A program made the translations under genes and the position numbers. Positions 34,530-48,997 of a stretch of DNA of 64,000 nucleotides are shown piece after piece. Position 1 is the stretch's first letter, and every line of letters begins with the position of its first letter. The DNA is taken from the NCBI RefSeq assembly GCF_963576545.1, contig NW_026870569.1:250501-314500 (forward strand). Direction: 5' to 3'. Source of the DNA: Limanda limanda. Lineage: Eukaryota; Chordata; Actinopteri; Pleuronectiformes; Pleuronectidae. The notes beneath the pieces are model-generated. The model made no database searches. It saw only the letters and a program-made list of their open reading frames with translations, and was not told where the DNA came from.

Positions 34530-37500
34530 CAAGTCTCTCCGACCTTCACAAAAAAAGTTATTCAAGAATATCTCTTTCTCCTATGTGCTTTCATCCCTAA
34601 CCCTAACCCTTCCGAAAGTCGGAGAAGCTCAAGGATGGTACCGATCGATGCGCGCTACCCCATTTAGTGGGGGTAGAGCCTACTTGCAAGTCTCTCCGAC
34701 CTTCACAAAAAAAGTTATTCAAGAATATCTCTTTCTCCTATGTGCTTTCAACCCTAACCCTAACCCTAACCCTTCCGAAAGTCGGAGAAGCTCAAGGATG
34801 GTACCGATCGATGCGCGCTACCCCATTTAGTGGGGGTAGAGCCTACTTGCAAGTCTCTCCGACCTTCACAAAAAAAGTTATTCAAGAATATCTCCTCAGA
34901 TTTGGGGGAATTTCGTCGGTCGACCTCTTCCGAAGGTCGTACAAGCTCGGGGATGGTACCAATCGATCCGCAGGACCCAAATTAGTCCAGATGCAACCAC
35001 TTTCCAAGTCTCTCCGACCTTCACAAAAAAAGTTATTCAAGAATATCTCTTTCTCCTATGTGCTTTCATCCCTAACCCTAACCCTAACCCTTCCGAAAGT
35101 CGGAGAAGCTCAAGGATGGTACCGATCGATGTGCGCTACCCCATTTAGTGGGGGTAGAGCCTACTTGCAAGTCTCTCCGACCTTCACAAAAAAAGTTATT
35201 CAAGAATATCTCCTCAGATTTGGGGGAATTTCGTCGGTCGACCTCTTCCGAAGGTCGTACAAGCTCGGGGATGGTACCAATCGATCTGCAGGACCCAAAT
35301 TAGTCCAGATGCAACCACTTTCCAAGTCTCTCCGACCTTCACAAAAAAAGTTATTCAAGAATATCTCTTTCTCCTATGTGCTTTCATCCCTAACCCTAAC
35401 CCTAACCCTTCCGAAAGTCGGAGAAGCTCAAGGATGGTACCGATCGATGCGCGCTACCCCATTTAGTGGGGGTAGAGCCTACTTGCAAGTCTCTCCGACC
35501 TTCAAAAAAAAAGTTATTCAAGAATATCTCTTTCTCCTATGTGCTTTCATCCCTAACCCTAACCCTAACCCTTCCGAAAGTCGGAGAAGCTCAAGGATGG
35601 TACCGATCGATGCGCGCTACCCCATTTAGTGGGGGTAGAGCCTACTTGCAAGTCTCTCCGACCTTCACAAAAAAAGTTAATTAAGAATATCTCTTTCTCC
35701 TATGTGCTTTCATCCCTAACCCTAACCCTAACCCTTCCGAAAGTCGGAGAAGCTCAAAGATGGTACCGATCGATGCGCGCTACCCCATTTAGTGGGGGTA
35801 GAGCCTACTTGCAAGTCTCTCCGACCTTCACAAAAAAAGTTATTCAAGAATATCTCTTTCTCCTATGTGCTTTCATCCCTAACCCTAACCCTAACCCTTC
35901 CAAAAGTCGGAGAAGCTCAAGGATGGTACCGATCGATGCGCGCTACCCCATTTAGTGGGGGTAGAGCCTACTTGCAAGTCTCTCCGACCTTCACAAAAAA
36001 AGTTATTCAAGAATATCTCTTTCTCCTATGTGCTTTCATCCCTAACCCTAACCCTAACCCTTCCGAAAGTCGGAGAAGCTCAAGGATGGTACCGATCGAT
36101 GTGCGCTACCCCATTTAGTGGGGGTAGAGCCTACTTGCAAGTCTCTCCGACCTTCAAAAAAAAAGTTATTCAAGAATATCTCTTTCTCCTATGTGCTTTC
36201 ATCCCTAACCCTAACCCTAACCCTTCCGAAAGTCGGAGAAGCTCAAGGATGGTACCGATCGATGCGCGCTACCCCATTTAGTGGGGGTAGAGCCTACTTG
36301 CAAGTCTCTCCGACCTTCACAAAAAAAGTTATTCAAGAATATCTCCTCAGATTTGGGGGAATTTCGTCGGTCGACCTCTTTCGAAGGTCGTACAAGCTCG
36401 GGGATGGTACCAATCGATCCGCAGGACCCAAATTAGTCCAGATGCAACCACTTTCCAAGTCTCTCCGACCTTCACAAAAAAAGTTATTCAAGAATATCTC
36501 TTTCTCCTATGTGCTTTCATCCCTAACCCTAACCCTAACCCTTCCGAAAGTCGGAGAAGCTCAAGGATGGTACCGATCGATGCGCGCTACCCCATTTAGT
36601 GGGGGTAGAGCCTACTTGCAAGTCTCTCCGACCTTCAAAAAAAAAGTTATTCAAGAATATCTCTTTCTCCTATGTGCTTTCATCCCTAACCCTAACCCTA
36701 ACCCTTCCGAAAGTCGGAGAAGCTCAAGGATGGTACCGATCGATGCGCGCTACCCCATTTAGTGGGGGTAGAGCCTACTTGCAAGTCTCTCCGACCTTCA
36801 CAAAAAAAGTTAATTAAGAATATCTCTTTCTCCTATGTGCTTTCATCCCTAACCCTAACCCTAACCCTTCCGAAAGTCGGAGAAGCTCAAGGATGGTACC
36901 GATCGATGCGCGCTACCCCATTTAGTGGGGGTAGAGCCTACTTGCAAGTCTCTCCGACCTTCACAAAAAAAGTTATTCAAGAATATCTCTTTCTCCTATG
37001 TGCTTTCATCCCTAACCCTAACCCTAACCCTTCCAAAAGTCGGAGAAGCTCAAGGATGGTACCGATAGATGCGCGCTACCCCATTTAGTGGGGGTAGAGC
37101 CTACTTGCAAGTCTCTCCGACCTTCACAAAAAAAGTTATTCAAGAATATCTCTTTCTCCTATGTGCTTTCATCCCTAACCCTAACCCTTCCGAAAGTCGG
37201 AGAAGCTCAAGGATGGTACCGATCGATGCGCGCTACCCCATTTAGTGGGGGTAGAGCCTACTTGCAAGTCTCTCCGACCTTCACAAAAAAAGTTATTCAA
37301 GAATATCTCTTTCTCCTATGTGCTTTCATCCCTAACCCTAACCCTAACCCTTCCGAAAGTCGGAGAAGCTCAAGGATGGTACCGATCGATGTGCGCTACC
37401 CCATTTAGTGGGGGTAGAGCCTACTTGCAAGTCTCTCCGACCTTCACAAAAAAAGTTATTCAAGAATATCTCCTCAGATTTGGGGGAATTTCGTCGGTAG

Positions 37501-40500
37501 ACCTCTTCCGAAGGTCGTACAAGCTCGGGGATGGTACCAATCGATCCGCAGGACCCAAATTAGTCCAGATGCAACCACTTTCCAAGTCTCTCCGACCTTC
37601 ACAAAAAAAGTTATTCAAGAATATCTCTTTCTCCTATGTGCTTTCATCCCTAACCCTAACCCTAACCCTTCCGAAAGTCGGAGAAGCTCAAGGATGGTAC
37701 CGATCGATGCGCGCTACCCCATTTAGTGGGGGTAGAGCCTACTTGCAAGTCTCTCCGACCTTCACAAAAAAAGTTATTCAAGAATATCTCTTTCTCCTAT
37801 GTGCTTTCATCCCTAACCCTAACCCTAACCCTTCCAAAAGTCGGAGAAGCTCAAGGATGGTACTGATCGATGCGCGCTACCCCATTTAGTGGGGGTAGAG
37901 CCTACTTGCAAGTCTCTCCGACCTTCACAAAAAAAGTTATTCAAGAATATCTCTTTCTCCTATGTGCTTTCATCCCTAACCCTAACCCTAACCCTTCCGA
38001 AAGTCGGAGAAGCTCAAGGATGGTACCGATCGATGCGCGCTACCCCATTTAGTGGGGGTAGAGCCTACTTGCAAGTCTCTCCGACCTTCACAAAAAAAGT
38101 TATTCAAGAATATCTCTTTCTCCTATGTGCTTTCATCCCTAACCCTAACCCTAACCCTTCCAAAAGTCGGAGAAGCTCAAGGATGGTACCGATCGATGCG
38201 CGCTACCCCATTTAGTGGGGGTAGAGCCTACTTGCAAGTCTCTCCGACCTTCACAAAAAAAGTTATTCAAGAATATCTCTTTCTCCTATGTGCTTTCATC
38301 CCTAACCCTAACCCTAACCCTTCCGAAAGTCGGAGAAGCTCAAGGATGGTACCGATCGATGTGCGCTACCCCATTTAGTGGGGGTAGAGCCTACTTGCAA
38401 GTCTCTCCGACCTTCAAAAAAAAAGTTATTCAAGAATATCTCTTTCTCCTATGTGCTTTCATCCCTAACCCTAACCCTAACCCTTCCAAAAGTCGGAGAA
38501 GCTCAAGGATGGTACCGATCGATGCGCGCTACCCCATTTAGTGGGGGTAGAGCCTACTTGCAAGTCTCTCCGACCTTCACAAAAAAAGTTATTCAAGAAT
38601 ATCTCTTTCTCCTATGTGCTTTCATCCCTAACCCTAACCCTAACCCTTCCGAAAGTCGGAGAAGCTCAAGGATGGTACCGATCGATGTGCGCTACCCCAT
38701 TTAGTGGGGGTAGAGCCTACTTGCAAGTCTCTCCGACCTTCAAAAAAAAAGTTATTCAAGAATATCTCTTTCTCCTATGTGCTTTCATCCCTAACCCTAA
38801 CCCTTCCGAAAGTCGGAGAAGCTCAAGGATGGTACCGATCGATGCGCGCTACCCCATTTAGTGGGGGTAGAGCCTACTTGCAAGTCTCTCCGACCTTCAC
38901 AAAAAAAGTTATTCAAGAATATCTCCTCAGATTTGGGGGAATTTCGTCGGTCGACCTCTTTCGAAGGTCGTACAAGCTCGGGGATGGTACCAATCGATCC
39001 GCAGGACCCAAATTAGTCCAGATGCAACCACTTTCCAAGTCTCTCCGACCTTCACAAAAAAAGTTATTCAAGAATATCTCTTTCTCCTATGTGCTTTCAT
39101 CCCTAACCCTAACCCTAACCCTTCCGAAAGTCGGAGAAGCTCAAGGATGGTACCGATCGATGCGCGCTACCCCATTTAGTGGGGGTAGAGCCTACTTGCA
39201 AGTCTCTCCGACCTTCAAAAAAAAAGTTATTCAAGAATATCTCTTTCTCCTATGTGCTTTCATCCCTAACCCTAACCCTAACCCTTCCGAAAGTCGGAGA
39301 AGCTCAAGGATGGTACCGATCGATGCGCGCTACCCCATTTAGTGGGGGTAGAGCCTACTTGCAAGTCTCTCCGACCTTCACAAAAAAAGTTAATTAAGAA
39401 TATCTCTTTCTCCTATGTGCTTTCATCCCTAACCCTAACCCTAACCCTTCCGAAAGTCGGAGAAGCTCAAGGATGGTACCGATCGATGCGCGCTACCCCA
39501 TTTAGTGGGGGTAGAGCCTACTTGCAAGTCTCTCCGACCTTCACAAAAAAAGTTATTCAAGAATATCTCTTTCTCCTATGTGCTTTCATCCCTAACCCTA
39601 ACCCTAACCCTTCCAAAAGTCGGAGAAGCTCAAGGATGGTACCGATCGATGCGCGCTACCCCATTTAGTGGGGGTAGAGCCTACTTGCAAGTCTCTCCGA
39701 CCTTCACAAAAAAAGTTATTCAAGAATATCTCTTTCTCCTATGTGCTTTCATCCCTAACCCTAACCCTAACCCTTCCGAAAGTCGGAGAAGCTCAAGGAT
39801 AGTACCGATCGATGCGCGCTACCCCATTTAGTGGGGGTAGAGCCTACTTGCAAGTCTCTCCGACCTTCACAAAAAAAGTTATTCAAGAATATCTCTTTCT
39901 CCTATGTGCTTTCATCCCTAACCCTAACCCTAACCCTTCCAAAAGTCGGAGAAGCTCAAGGATGGTACTGATCGATGCGCGCTACCCCATTTAGTGGGGG
40001 TAGAGCCTACTTGCAAGTCTCTCCGACCTTCACAAAAAAAGTTATTCAAGAATATCTCTTTCTCCTATGTGCTTTCATCCCTAACCCTAACCCTAACCCT
40101 TCCGAAAGTCGGAGAAGCTCAAGGATGGTACCGATCGATGCGCGCTACCCCATTTAGTGGGGGTAGAGCCTACTTGCAAGTCTCTCCGACCTTCACAAAA
40201 AAAGTTATTCAAGAATATCTCTTTCTCCTATGTGCTTTCATCCCTAACCCTAACCCTAACCCTTCCAAAAGTCGGAGAAGCTCAAGGATGGTACCGATCG
40301 ATGCGCGCTACCCCATTTAGTGGGGGTAGAGCCTACTTGCAAGTCTCTCCGACCTTCACAAAAAAAGTTATTCAAGAATATCTCTTTCTCCTATGTGCTT
40401 TCATCCCTAACCCTAACCCTAACCCTTCCGAAAGTCGGAGAAGCTCAAGGATGGTACCGATCGATGTGCGCTACCCCATTTAGTGGGGGTAGAGCCTACT

Positions 40501-43500
40501 TGCAAGTCTCTCCGACCTTCAAAAAAAAAGTTATTCAAGAATATCTCTTTCTCCTATGTGCTTTCATCCCTAACCCTAACCCTAACCCTTCCAAAAGTCG
40601 GAGAAGCTCAAGGATGGTACCGATCGATGCGCGCTACCCCATTTAGTGGGGGTAGAGCCTACTTGCAAGTCTCTCCGACCTTCACAAAAAAAGTTATTCA
40701 AGAATATCTCTTTCTCCTATGTGCTTTCATCCCTAACCCTAACCCTAACCCTTCCGAAAGTCGGAGAAGCTCAAGGATGGTACCGATCGATGTGCGCTAC
40801 CCCATTTAGTGGGGGTAGAGCCTACTTGCAAGTCTCTCCGACCTTCAAAAAAAAAGTTATTCAAGAATATCTCTTTCTCCTATGTGCTTTCATCCCTAAC
40901 CCTAACCCTAACCCTTCCGAAAGTCGGAGAAGCTCAAGGATGGTACCGATCGATGCGCGCTACCCCATTTAGTGGGGGTAGAGCCTACTTGCAAGTCTCT
41001 CCGACCTTCACAAAAAAAGTTATTCAAGAATATCTCCTCAGATTTGGGGGAATTTCGTCGGTCGACCTCTTTCGAAGGTCGTACAAGCTCGGGGATGGTA
41101 CCAATCGATCCGCAGGACCCAAATTAGTCCAGATGCAACCACTTTCCAAGTCTCTCCGACCTTCACAAAAAAAGTTATTCAAGAATATCTCTTTCTCCTA
41201 TGTGCTTTCATCCCTAACCCTAACCCTAACCCTTCCGAAAGTCGGAGAAGCTCAAGGATGGTACCGATCGATGCGCGCTACCCCATTTAGTGGGGGTAGA
41301 GCCTACTTGCAAGTCTCTCCGACCTTCAAAAAAAAAGTTATTCAAGAATATCTCTTTCTCCTATGTGCTTTCATCCCTAACCCTAACCCTAACCCTTCCG
41401 AAAGTCGGAGAAGCTCAAGGATGGTACCGATCGATGCGCGCTACCCCATTTAGTGGGGGTAGAGCCTACTTGCAAGTCTCTCCGACCTTCACAAAAAAAG
41501 TTAATTAAGAATATCTCTTTCTCCTATGTGCTTTCATCCCTAACCCTAACCCTAACCCTTCCGAAAGTCGGAGAAGCTCAAGGATGGTACCGATCGATGC
41601 GCGCTACCCCATTTAGTGGGGGTAGAGCCTACTTGCAAGTCTCTCCGACCTTCACAAAAAAAGTTATTCAAGAATATCTCTTTCTCCTATGTGCTTTCAT
41701 CCCTAACCCTAACCCTAACCCTTCCAAAAGTCGGAGAAGCTCAAGGATGGTACCGATCGATGCGCGCTACCCCATTTAGTGGGGGTAGAGCCTACTTGCA
41801 AGTCTCTCCGACCTTCACAAAAAAAGTTATTCAAGAATATCTCTTTCTCCTATGTGCTTTCATCCCTAACCCTAACCCTTCCGAAAGTCGGAGAAGCTCA
41901 AGGATGGTACCGATCGATGCGCGCTACCCCATTTAGTGGGGGTAGAGCCTACTTGCAAGTCTCTCCGACCTTCACAAAAAAAGTTATTCAAGAATATCTC
42001 TTTCTCCTATGTGCTTTCATCCCTAACCCTAACCCTAACCCTTCCGAAAGTCGGAGAAGCTCAAGGATGGTACCGATCGATGCGCGCTACCCCATTTAGT
42101 GGGGGTAGAGCCTACTTGCAAGTCTCTCCGACCTTCACAAAAAAAGTTATTCAAGAATATCTCCTCAGATTTGGGGGAATTTCGTCGGTCGACCTCTTCC
42201 GAAGGTCGTACAAGCTCGGGGATGGTACCAATCGATCCGCAGGACCCAAATTAGTCCAGATGCAACCACTTTCCAAGTCTCTCCGACCTTCACAAAAAAA
42301 GTTATTCAAGAATATCTCTTTCTCCTATGTGCTTTCATCCCTAACCCTAACCCTAACCCTTCCGAAAGTCGGAGAAGCTCAAGGATGGTACCGATCGATG
42401 CGCGCTACCCCATTTAGTGGGGGTAGAGCCTACTTGCAAGTCTCTCCGACCTTCACAAAAAAAGTTATTCAAGAATATCTCTTTCTCCTATGTGCTTTCA
42501 TCCCTAACCCTAACCCTAACCCTTCCAAAAGTCGGAGAAGCTCAAGGATGGTACTGATCGATGCGCGCTACCCCATTTAGTGGGGGTAGAGCCTACTTGC
42601 AAGTCTCTCCGACCTTCACAAAAAAAGTTATTCAAGAATATCTCTTTCTCCTATGTGCTTTCATCCCTAACCCTAACCCTAACCCTTCCGAAAGTCGGAG
42701 AAGCTCAAGGATGGTACCGATCGATGCGCGCTACCCCATTTAGTGGGGGTAGAGCCTACTTGCAAGTCTCTCCGACCTTCACAAAAAAAGTTATTCAAGA
42801 ATATCTCCTCAGATTTGGGGGAATTTCGTCGGTCGACCTCTTTCGAAGGTCGTACAAGCTCGGGGATGGTACCAATCGATCCGCAGGACCCAAATTAGTC
42901 CAGATGCAACCACTTTCCAAGTCTCTCCGACCTTCACAAAAAAAGTTATTCAAGAATATCTCTTTCTCCTATGTGCTTTCATCCCTAACCCTAACCCTAA
43001 CCCTTCCGAAAGTCGGAGAAGCTCAAGGATGGTACCGATCGATGCGCGCTACCCCATTTAGTGGGGGTAGAGCCTACTTGCAAGTCTCTCCGACCTTCAC
43101 AAAAAAAGTTAATCAAGAATATCTCTTTCTCCTATGTGCTTTCATCCCTAACCCTAACCCTAACCCTTCCGAAAGTCGGAGAAGCTCAAGGATGGTACCG
43201 ATCGATGCGCGCTACCCCATTTAGTGGGGGTAGAGCCTACTTGCAAGTCTCTCCGACCTTCACAAAAAAAGTTATTCAAGAATATCTCCTCAGATTTGGG
43301 GGAATTTCGTCGGTCGACCTCTTCCGAAGGTCGTACAAGCTCGGGGATGGTACCAATCGATCCGCAGGACCCAAATTAGTCCAGATGCAACCACTTTCCA
43401 AGTCTCTCCGACCTTCACAAAAAAAGTTATTCAAGAATATCTCTTTCTCCTATGTGCTTTCATCCCTAACCCTAACCCTTCCGAAAGTCGGAGAAGCTCA

Positions 43501-45839
43501 AGGATGGTACCGATCGATGCGCGCTACCCCATTTAGTGGGGGTAGAGCCTACTTGCAAGTCTCTCCGACCTTCACAAAAAAAGTTATTCAAGAATATCTC
43601 TTTCTCCTATGTGCTTTCAACCCTAACCCTAACCCTAACCCTTCCGAAAGTCGGAGAAGCTCAAGGATGGTACCGATCGATGCGCGCTACCCCATTTAGT
43701 GGGGGTAGAGCCTACTTGCAAGTCTCTCCGACCTTCACAAAAAAAGTTATTCAAGAATATCTCCTCAGATTTGGGGGAATTTCGTCGGTCGACCTCTTCC
43801 GAAGGTCGTACAAGCTCGGGGATGGTACCAATCGATCCGCAGGACCCAAATTAGTCCAGATGCAACCACTTTCCAAGTCTCTCCGACCTTCAAAAAAAAA
43901 GTTATTCAAGAATATCTCTTTCTCCTATGTGCTTTCATCCCTAACCCTAACCCTAACCCTTCCGAAAGTCGGAGAAGCTCAAGGATGGTACCGATCGATG
44001 TGCGCTACCCCATTTAGTGGGGGTAGAGCCTACTTGCAAGTCTCTCCGACCTTCACAAAAAAAGTTATTCAAGAATATCTCCTCAGATTTGGGGGAATTT
44101 CGTCGGTCGACCTCTTCCGAAGGTCGTACAAGCTCGGGGATGGTACCAATCGATCTGCAGGACCCAAATTAGTCCAGATGCAACCACTTTCCAAGTCTCT
44201 CCGACCTTCACAAAAAAAGTTATTCAAGAATATCTCTTTCTCCTATGTGCTTTCATCCCTAACCCTAACCCTAACCCTTCCGAAAGTCGGAGAAGCTCAA
44301 GGATGGTACCGATCGATGCGCGCTACCCCATTTAGTGGGGGTAGAGCCTACTTGCAAGTCTCTCCGACCTTCAAAAAAAAAGTTATTCAAGAATATCTCT
44401 TTCTCCTATGTGCTTTCATCCCTAACCCTAACCCTAACCCTTCCGAAAGTCGGAGAAGCTCAAGGATGGTACCGATCGATGCGCGCTACCCCATTTAGTG
44501 GGGGTAGAGCCTACTTGCAAGTCTCTCCGACCTTCACAAAAAAAGTTAATTAAGAATATCTCTTTCTCCTATGTGCTTTCATCCCTAACCCTAACCCTAA
44601 CCCTTCCGAAAGTCGGAGAAGCTCAAGGATGGTACCGATCGATGCGCGCTACCCCATTTAGTGGGGGTAGAGCCTACTTGCAAGTCTCTCCGACCTTCAC
44701 AAAAAAAGTTATTTAAGAATATCTCTTTCTCCTATGTGCTTTCATCCCTAACCCTAACCCTAACCCTTCCAAAAGTCGGAGAAGCTCAAGGATGGTACCG
44801 ATAGATGCGCGCTACCCCATTTAGTGGGGGTAGAGCCTACTTGCAAGTCTATCCGACCTTCACAAAAAAAGTTATTCAAGAATATCTCTTTCTCCTATGT
44901 GCTTTCATCCCTAACCCTAACCCTAACCCTTCCGAAAGTTGGAGAAGCTCAAGGATGGTACCGATCGATGCGCGCTACCCCATTTAGTGGGGGTAGAGCC
45001 TACTTGCAAGTCTCTCCGACCTTCACAAAAAAAGTTATTCAAGAATATCTCCTCAGATTTGGGGGAATTTCGTCGGTCGACCTCTTCCGAAGGTCGTACA
45101 AGCTCGGGGATGGTACCAATCGATCCGCAGGACCCAAATTAGTCCAGATGCAACCACTTTCCAAGTCTCTCCGACCTTCACAAAAAAAGTTATTCAAGAA
45201 TATCTCTTTCTCCTATGTGCTTTCATCCCTAACCCTAACCCTAACCCTTCCGAAAGTCGGAGAAGCTCAAGGATGGTACCGATCGATGCGCGCTACCCCA
45301 TTTAGTGGGGGTAGAGCCTACTTGCAAGTCTCTCCGACCTTCACAAAAAAAGTTATTCAAGAATATCTCTTTCTCCTATGTGCTTTCATCCCTAACCCTA
45401 ACCCTAACCCTTCCGAAAGTCGGAGAAGCTCAAGGATGGTACCGATCGATGCGCGCTACCCCATTTAGTGGGGGTAGAGCCTACTTGCAAGTCTCTCCGA
45501 CCTTCAAAAAAAAAGTTATTCAAGAATATCTCTTTCTCCTATGTGCTTTCATCCCTAACCCTAACCCTTCCGAAAGTCAGAGAAGCTCAAGGATGGTACC
45601 GATCGATGCGCGCTACCCCATTTAGTGGGGGTAGAGCCTACTTGCAAGTCTCTCCGACCTTCACAAAAAAAGTTAATTAAGAATATCTCTTTCTCCTATG
45701 TGCTTTCATCCCTAACCCTAACCCTAACCCTTCCGAAAGTCGGAGAAGCTCAAGGATGGTACCGATCGATGCGCGCTACCCCATTTAGTGGGGGTAGAGC
45801 CTACTTGCAAGTCTCTCCGACCTTCACAAAAAAAGTTAT
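34530..45839 (+). repeat. 15.1-kb unit of domain II, copy 2 (shortened)
   Basis: Copy 2 matches copy 1 at an offset of 15145-15146 up to about 42.7 kb, and at 11441 from about 41.45 kb to 45.84 kb. It therefore lacks 3705 bp. B monomers start at 34850, 35168, 36301, 37428, 38881, 40992, 42119, 42763, 43244, 43719, 44037 and 45007. Private changes include GATAGATG (37068, 44802), GATAGTACC (39799), GTTGGAG (44938) and GTCAGAG (45577). About ten single-base differences from copy 1 were noticed by eye over about 11 kb. Confidence 0.82.
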
Positions 45840-48800
45840 TCAAGAATATCTCTTTCTCCTATGTGCTTTCATCCCTAACCCTAACCCTAACCCTTCCAAA
45901 AGTCGGAGAAGCTCAAGGATGGTACCGATCGATGCGCGCTACCCCATTTAGTGGGGGTAGAGCCTACTTGCAAGTCTCTCCGACCTTCACAAAAAAAGTT
46001 ATTCAAGAATATCTCTTTCTCCTATGTGCTTTCATCCCTAACCCTAACCCTAACCCTTCCGAAAGTCGGAGAAGCTCAAGGATGGTACCGATCGATGCGC
46101 GCTACCCCATTTAGTGGGGGTAGAGCCTACTTGCAAGTCTCTCCGACCTTCACAAAAAAAGTTATTCAAGAATATCTCCTCAGATTTGGGGGAATTTCGT
46201 CGGTCGACCTCTTTCGAAGGTCGTACAAGCTCGGGGATGGTACCAATCGATCCGCAGGACCCAAATTAGTCCAGATGCAACCACTTTCCAAGTCTCTCCG
46301 ACCTTCACAAAAAAAGTTATTCAAGAATATCTCTTTCTCCTATGTGCTTTCATCCCTAACCCTAACCCTAACCCTTCCGAAAGTCGGAGAAGCTCAAGGA
46401 TGGTACCGATCGATGCGCGCTACCCCATTTAGTGGGGGTAGAGCCTACTTGCAAGTCTCTCCGACCTTCACAAAAAAAGTTATTCAAGAATATCTCTTTC
46501 TCCTATGTGCTTTCATCCCTAACCCTAACCCTAACCCTTCCGAAAGTCGGAGAAGCTCAAGGATGGTACCGATCGATGCGCGCTACCCCATTTAGTGGGG
46601 GTAGAGCCTACTTGCAAGTCTCTCCGACCTTCACAAAAAAAGTTATTCAAGAATATCTCCTCAGATTTGGGGGAATTTCGTCGGTCGACCTCTTCCGAAG
46701 GTCGTACAAGCTCGGGGATGGTACCAATCGATCCGCAGGACCCAAATTAGTCCAGATGCAACCACTTTCCAAGTCTCTCCGACCTTCACAAAAAAAGTTA
46801 TTCAAGAATATCTCTTTCTCCTATGTGCTTTCATCCCTAACCCTAACCCTTCCGAAAGTCGGAGAAGCTCAAGGATGGTACCGATCGATGCGCGCTACCC
46901 CATTTAGTGGGGGTAGAGCCTACTTGCAAGTCTCTCCGACCTTCACAAAAAAAGTTATTCAAGAATATCTCTTTCTCCTATGTGCTTTCATCCCTAACCC
47001 TAACCCTAACCCTTCCGAAAGTCGGAGAAGCTCAAGGATGGTACCGATCGATGCGCGCTACCCCATTTAGTGGGGGTAGAGCCTACTTGCAAGTCTCTCC
47101 GACCTTCACAAAAAAAGTTATTCAAGAATATCTCCTCAGATTTGGGGGAATTTCGTCGGTCGACCTCTTCCGAAGGTCGTACAAGCTCGGGGATGGTACC
47201 AATCGATCCGCAGGACCCAAATTAGTCCAGATGCAACCACTTTCCAAGTCTCTCCGACCTTCACAAAAAAAGTTATTCAAGAATATCTCTTTCTCCTATG
47301 TGCTTTCATCCCTAACCCTAACCCTAACCCTTCCGAAAGTCGGAGAAGCTCAAGGATGGTACCGATCGATGCGCGCTACCCCATTTAGTGGGGGTAGAGC
47401 CTACTTGCAAGTCTCTCCGACCTTCAAAAAAAAAGTTATTCAAGAATATCTCTTTCTCCTATGTGCTTTCATCCCTAACCCTAACCCTAACCCTTCCGAA
47501 AGTCGGAGAAGCTCAAGGATGGTACCGATCGATGCGCGCTACCCCATTTAGTGGGGGTAGAGCCTACTTGCAAGTCTCTCCGACCTTCACAAAAAAAGTT
47601 AATTAAGAATATCTCTTTCTCCTATGTGCTTTCATCCCTAACCCTAACCCTAACCCTTCCGAAAGTCGGAGAAGCTCAAGGATGGTACCGATCGATGCGC
47701 GCTACCCCATTTAGTGGGGGTAGAGCCTACTTGCAAGTCTCTCCGACCTTCACAAAAAAAGTTATTCAAGAATATCTCTTTCTCCTATGTGCTTTCATCC
47801 CTAACCCTAACCCTAACCCTTCCAAAAGTCGGAGAAGCTCAAGGATGGTACCGATCGATGCGCGCTACCCCATTTAGTGGGGGTAGAGCCTACTTGCAAG
47901 TCTCTCCGACCTTCACAAAAAAGTTATTCAAGAATATCTCTTTCTCCTATGTGCTTTCATCCCTAACCCTAACCCTAACCCTTCCGAAAGTCGGAGAAGC
48001 TCAAGGATGGTACCGATCGATGCGCGCTACCCCATTTAGTGGGGGTAGAGCCTACTTGCAAGTCTCTCCGACCTTCACAAAAAAAGTTATTCAAGAATAT
48101 CTCCTCAGATTTGGGGGAATTTCGTCGGTCGACCTCTTCCGAAGGTCGTACAAGCTCGGGGATGGTACCAATCGATCCGCAGGACCCAAATTAGTCCAGA
48201 TGCAACCACTTTCCAAGTCTCTCCGACCTTCACAAAAAAAGTTATTCAAGAATATCTCTTTCTCCTATGTGCTTTCATCCCTAACCCTAACCCTAACCCT
48301 TCCGAAAGTCGGAGAAGCTCAAGGATGGTACCGATCGATGCGCGCTACCCCATTTAGTGGGGGTAGAGCCTACTTGAAAGTCTCTCCGACCTTCAAAAAA
48401 AAAGTTATTCAAGAATATCTCTTTCTCCTATGTGCTTTCATCCCTAACCCTAACCCTAACCCTTCCGAAAGTCGGAGAAGCTCAAGGATGGTACCGATCG
48501 ATGCGCGCTACCCCATTTAGTGGGGGTAGAGCCTACTTGCAAGTCTCTCCGACCTTCACAAAAAAAGTTAATTAAGAATATCTCTTTCTCCTATGTGCTT
48601 TCATCCCTAACCCTAACCCTAACCCTTCCGAAAGTCGGAGAAGCTCAAGGATGGTACCGATCGATGCGCGCTACCCCATTTAGTGGGGGTAGAGCCTACT
48701 TGCAAGTCTCTCCGACCTTCACCAAAAAAGTTATTCAAGAATATCTCTTTCTCCTATGTGCTTTCATCCCTAACCCTAACCCTAACCCTTCCAAAAGTCG

Positions 48801-48997
48801 GAGAAGCTCAAGGATGGTACCGATCGATGCGCGCTACCCCATTTAGTGGGGGTAGAGCCTACTTGCAAGTCTCTCCGACCTTCACAAAAAAAGTTATTCA
48901 AGAATATCTCTTTCTCCTATGTGCTTTCATCCCTAACCCTAACCCTAACCCTTCCGAAAGTCGGAGAAGCTCAAGGATGGTACCGATCGATGCGTGC
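44976..48997 (+). repeat. 4022-bp tandem duplication, copy 1
   Basis: The 25 monomers are 18 A3, 2 A2 and 5 B, less one base. B monomers start at 45007, 46134, 46615, 47090 and 48059. Shared private variants prove the copy: a 6-A tract (near 47918), CTTGAAAGTC (48375), CACCAAAAAAG (48720) and GTCAGAG (45577). The first 860 bp overlap the end of the shortened 15.1-kb unit. Confidence 0.87.
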
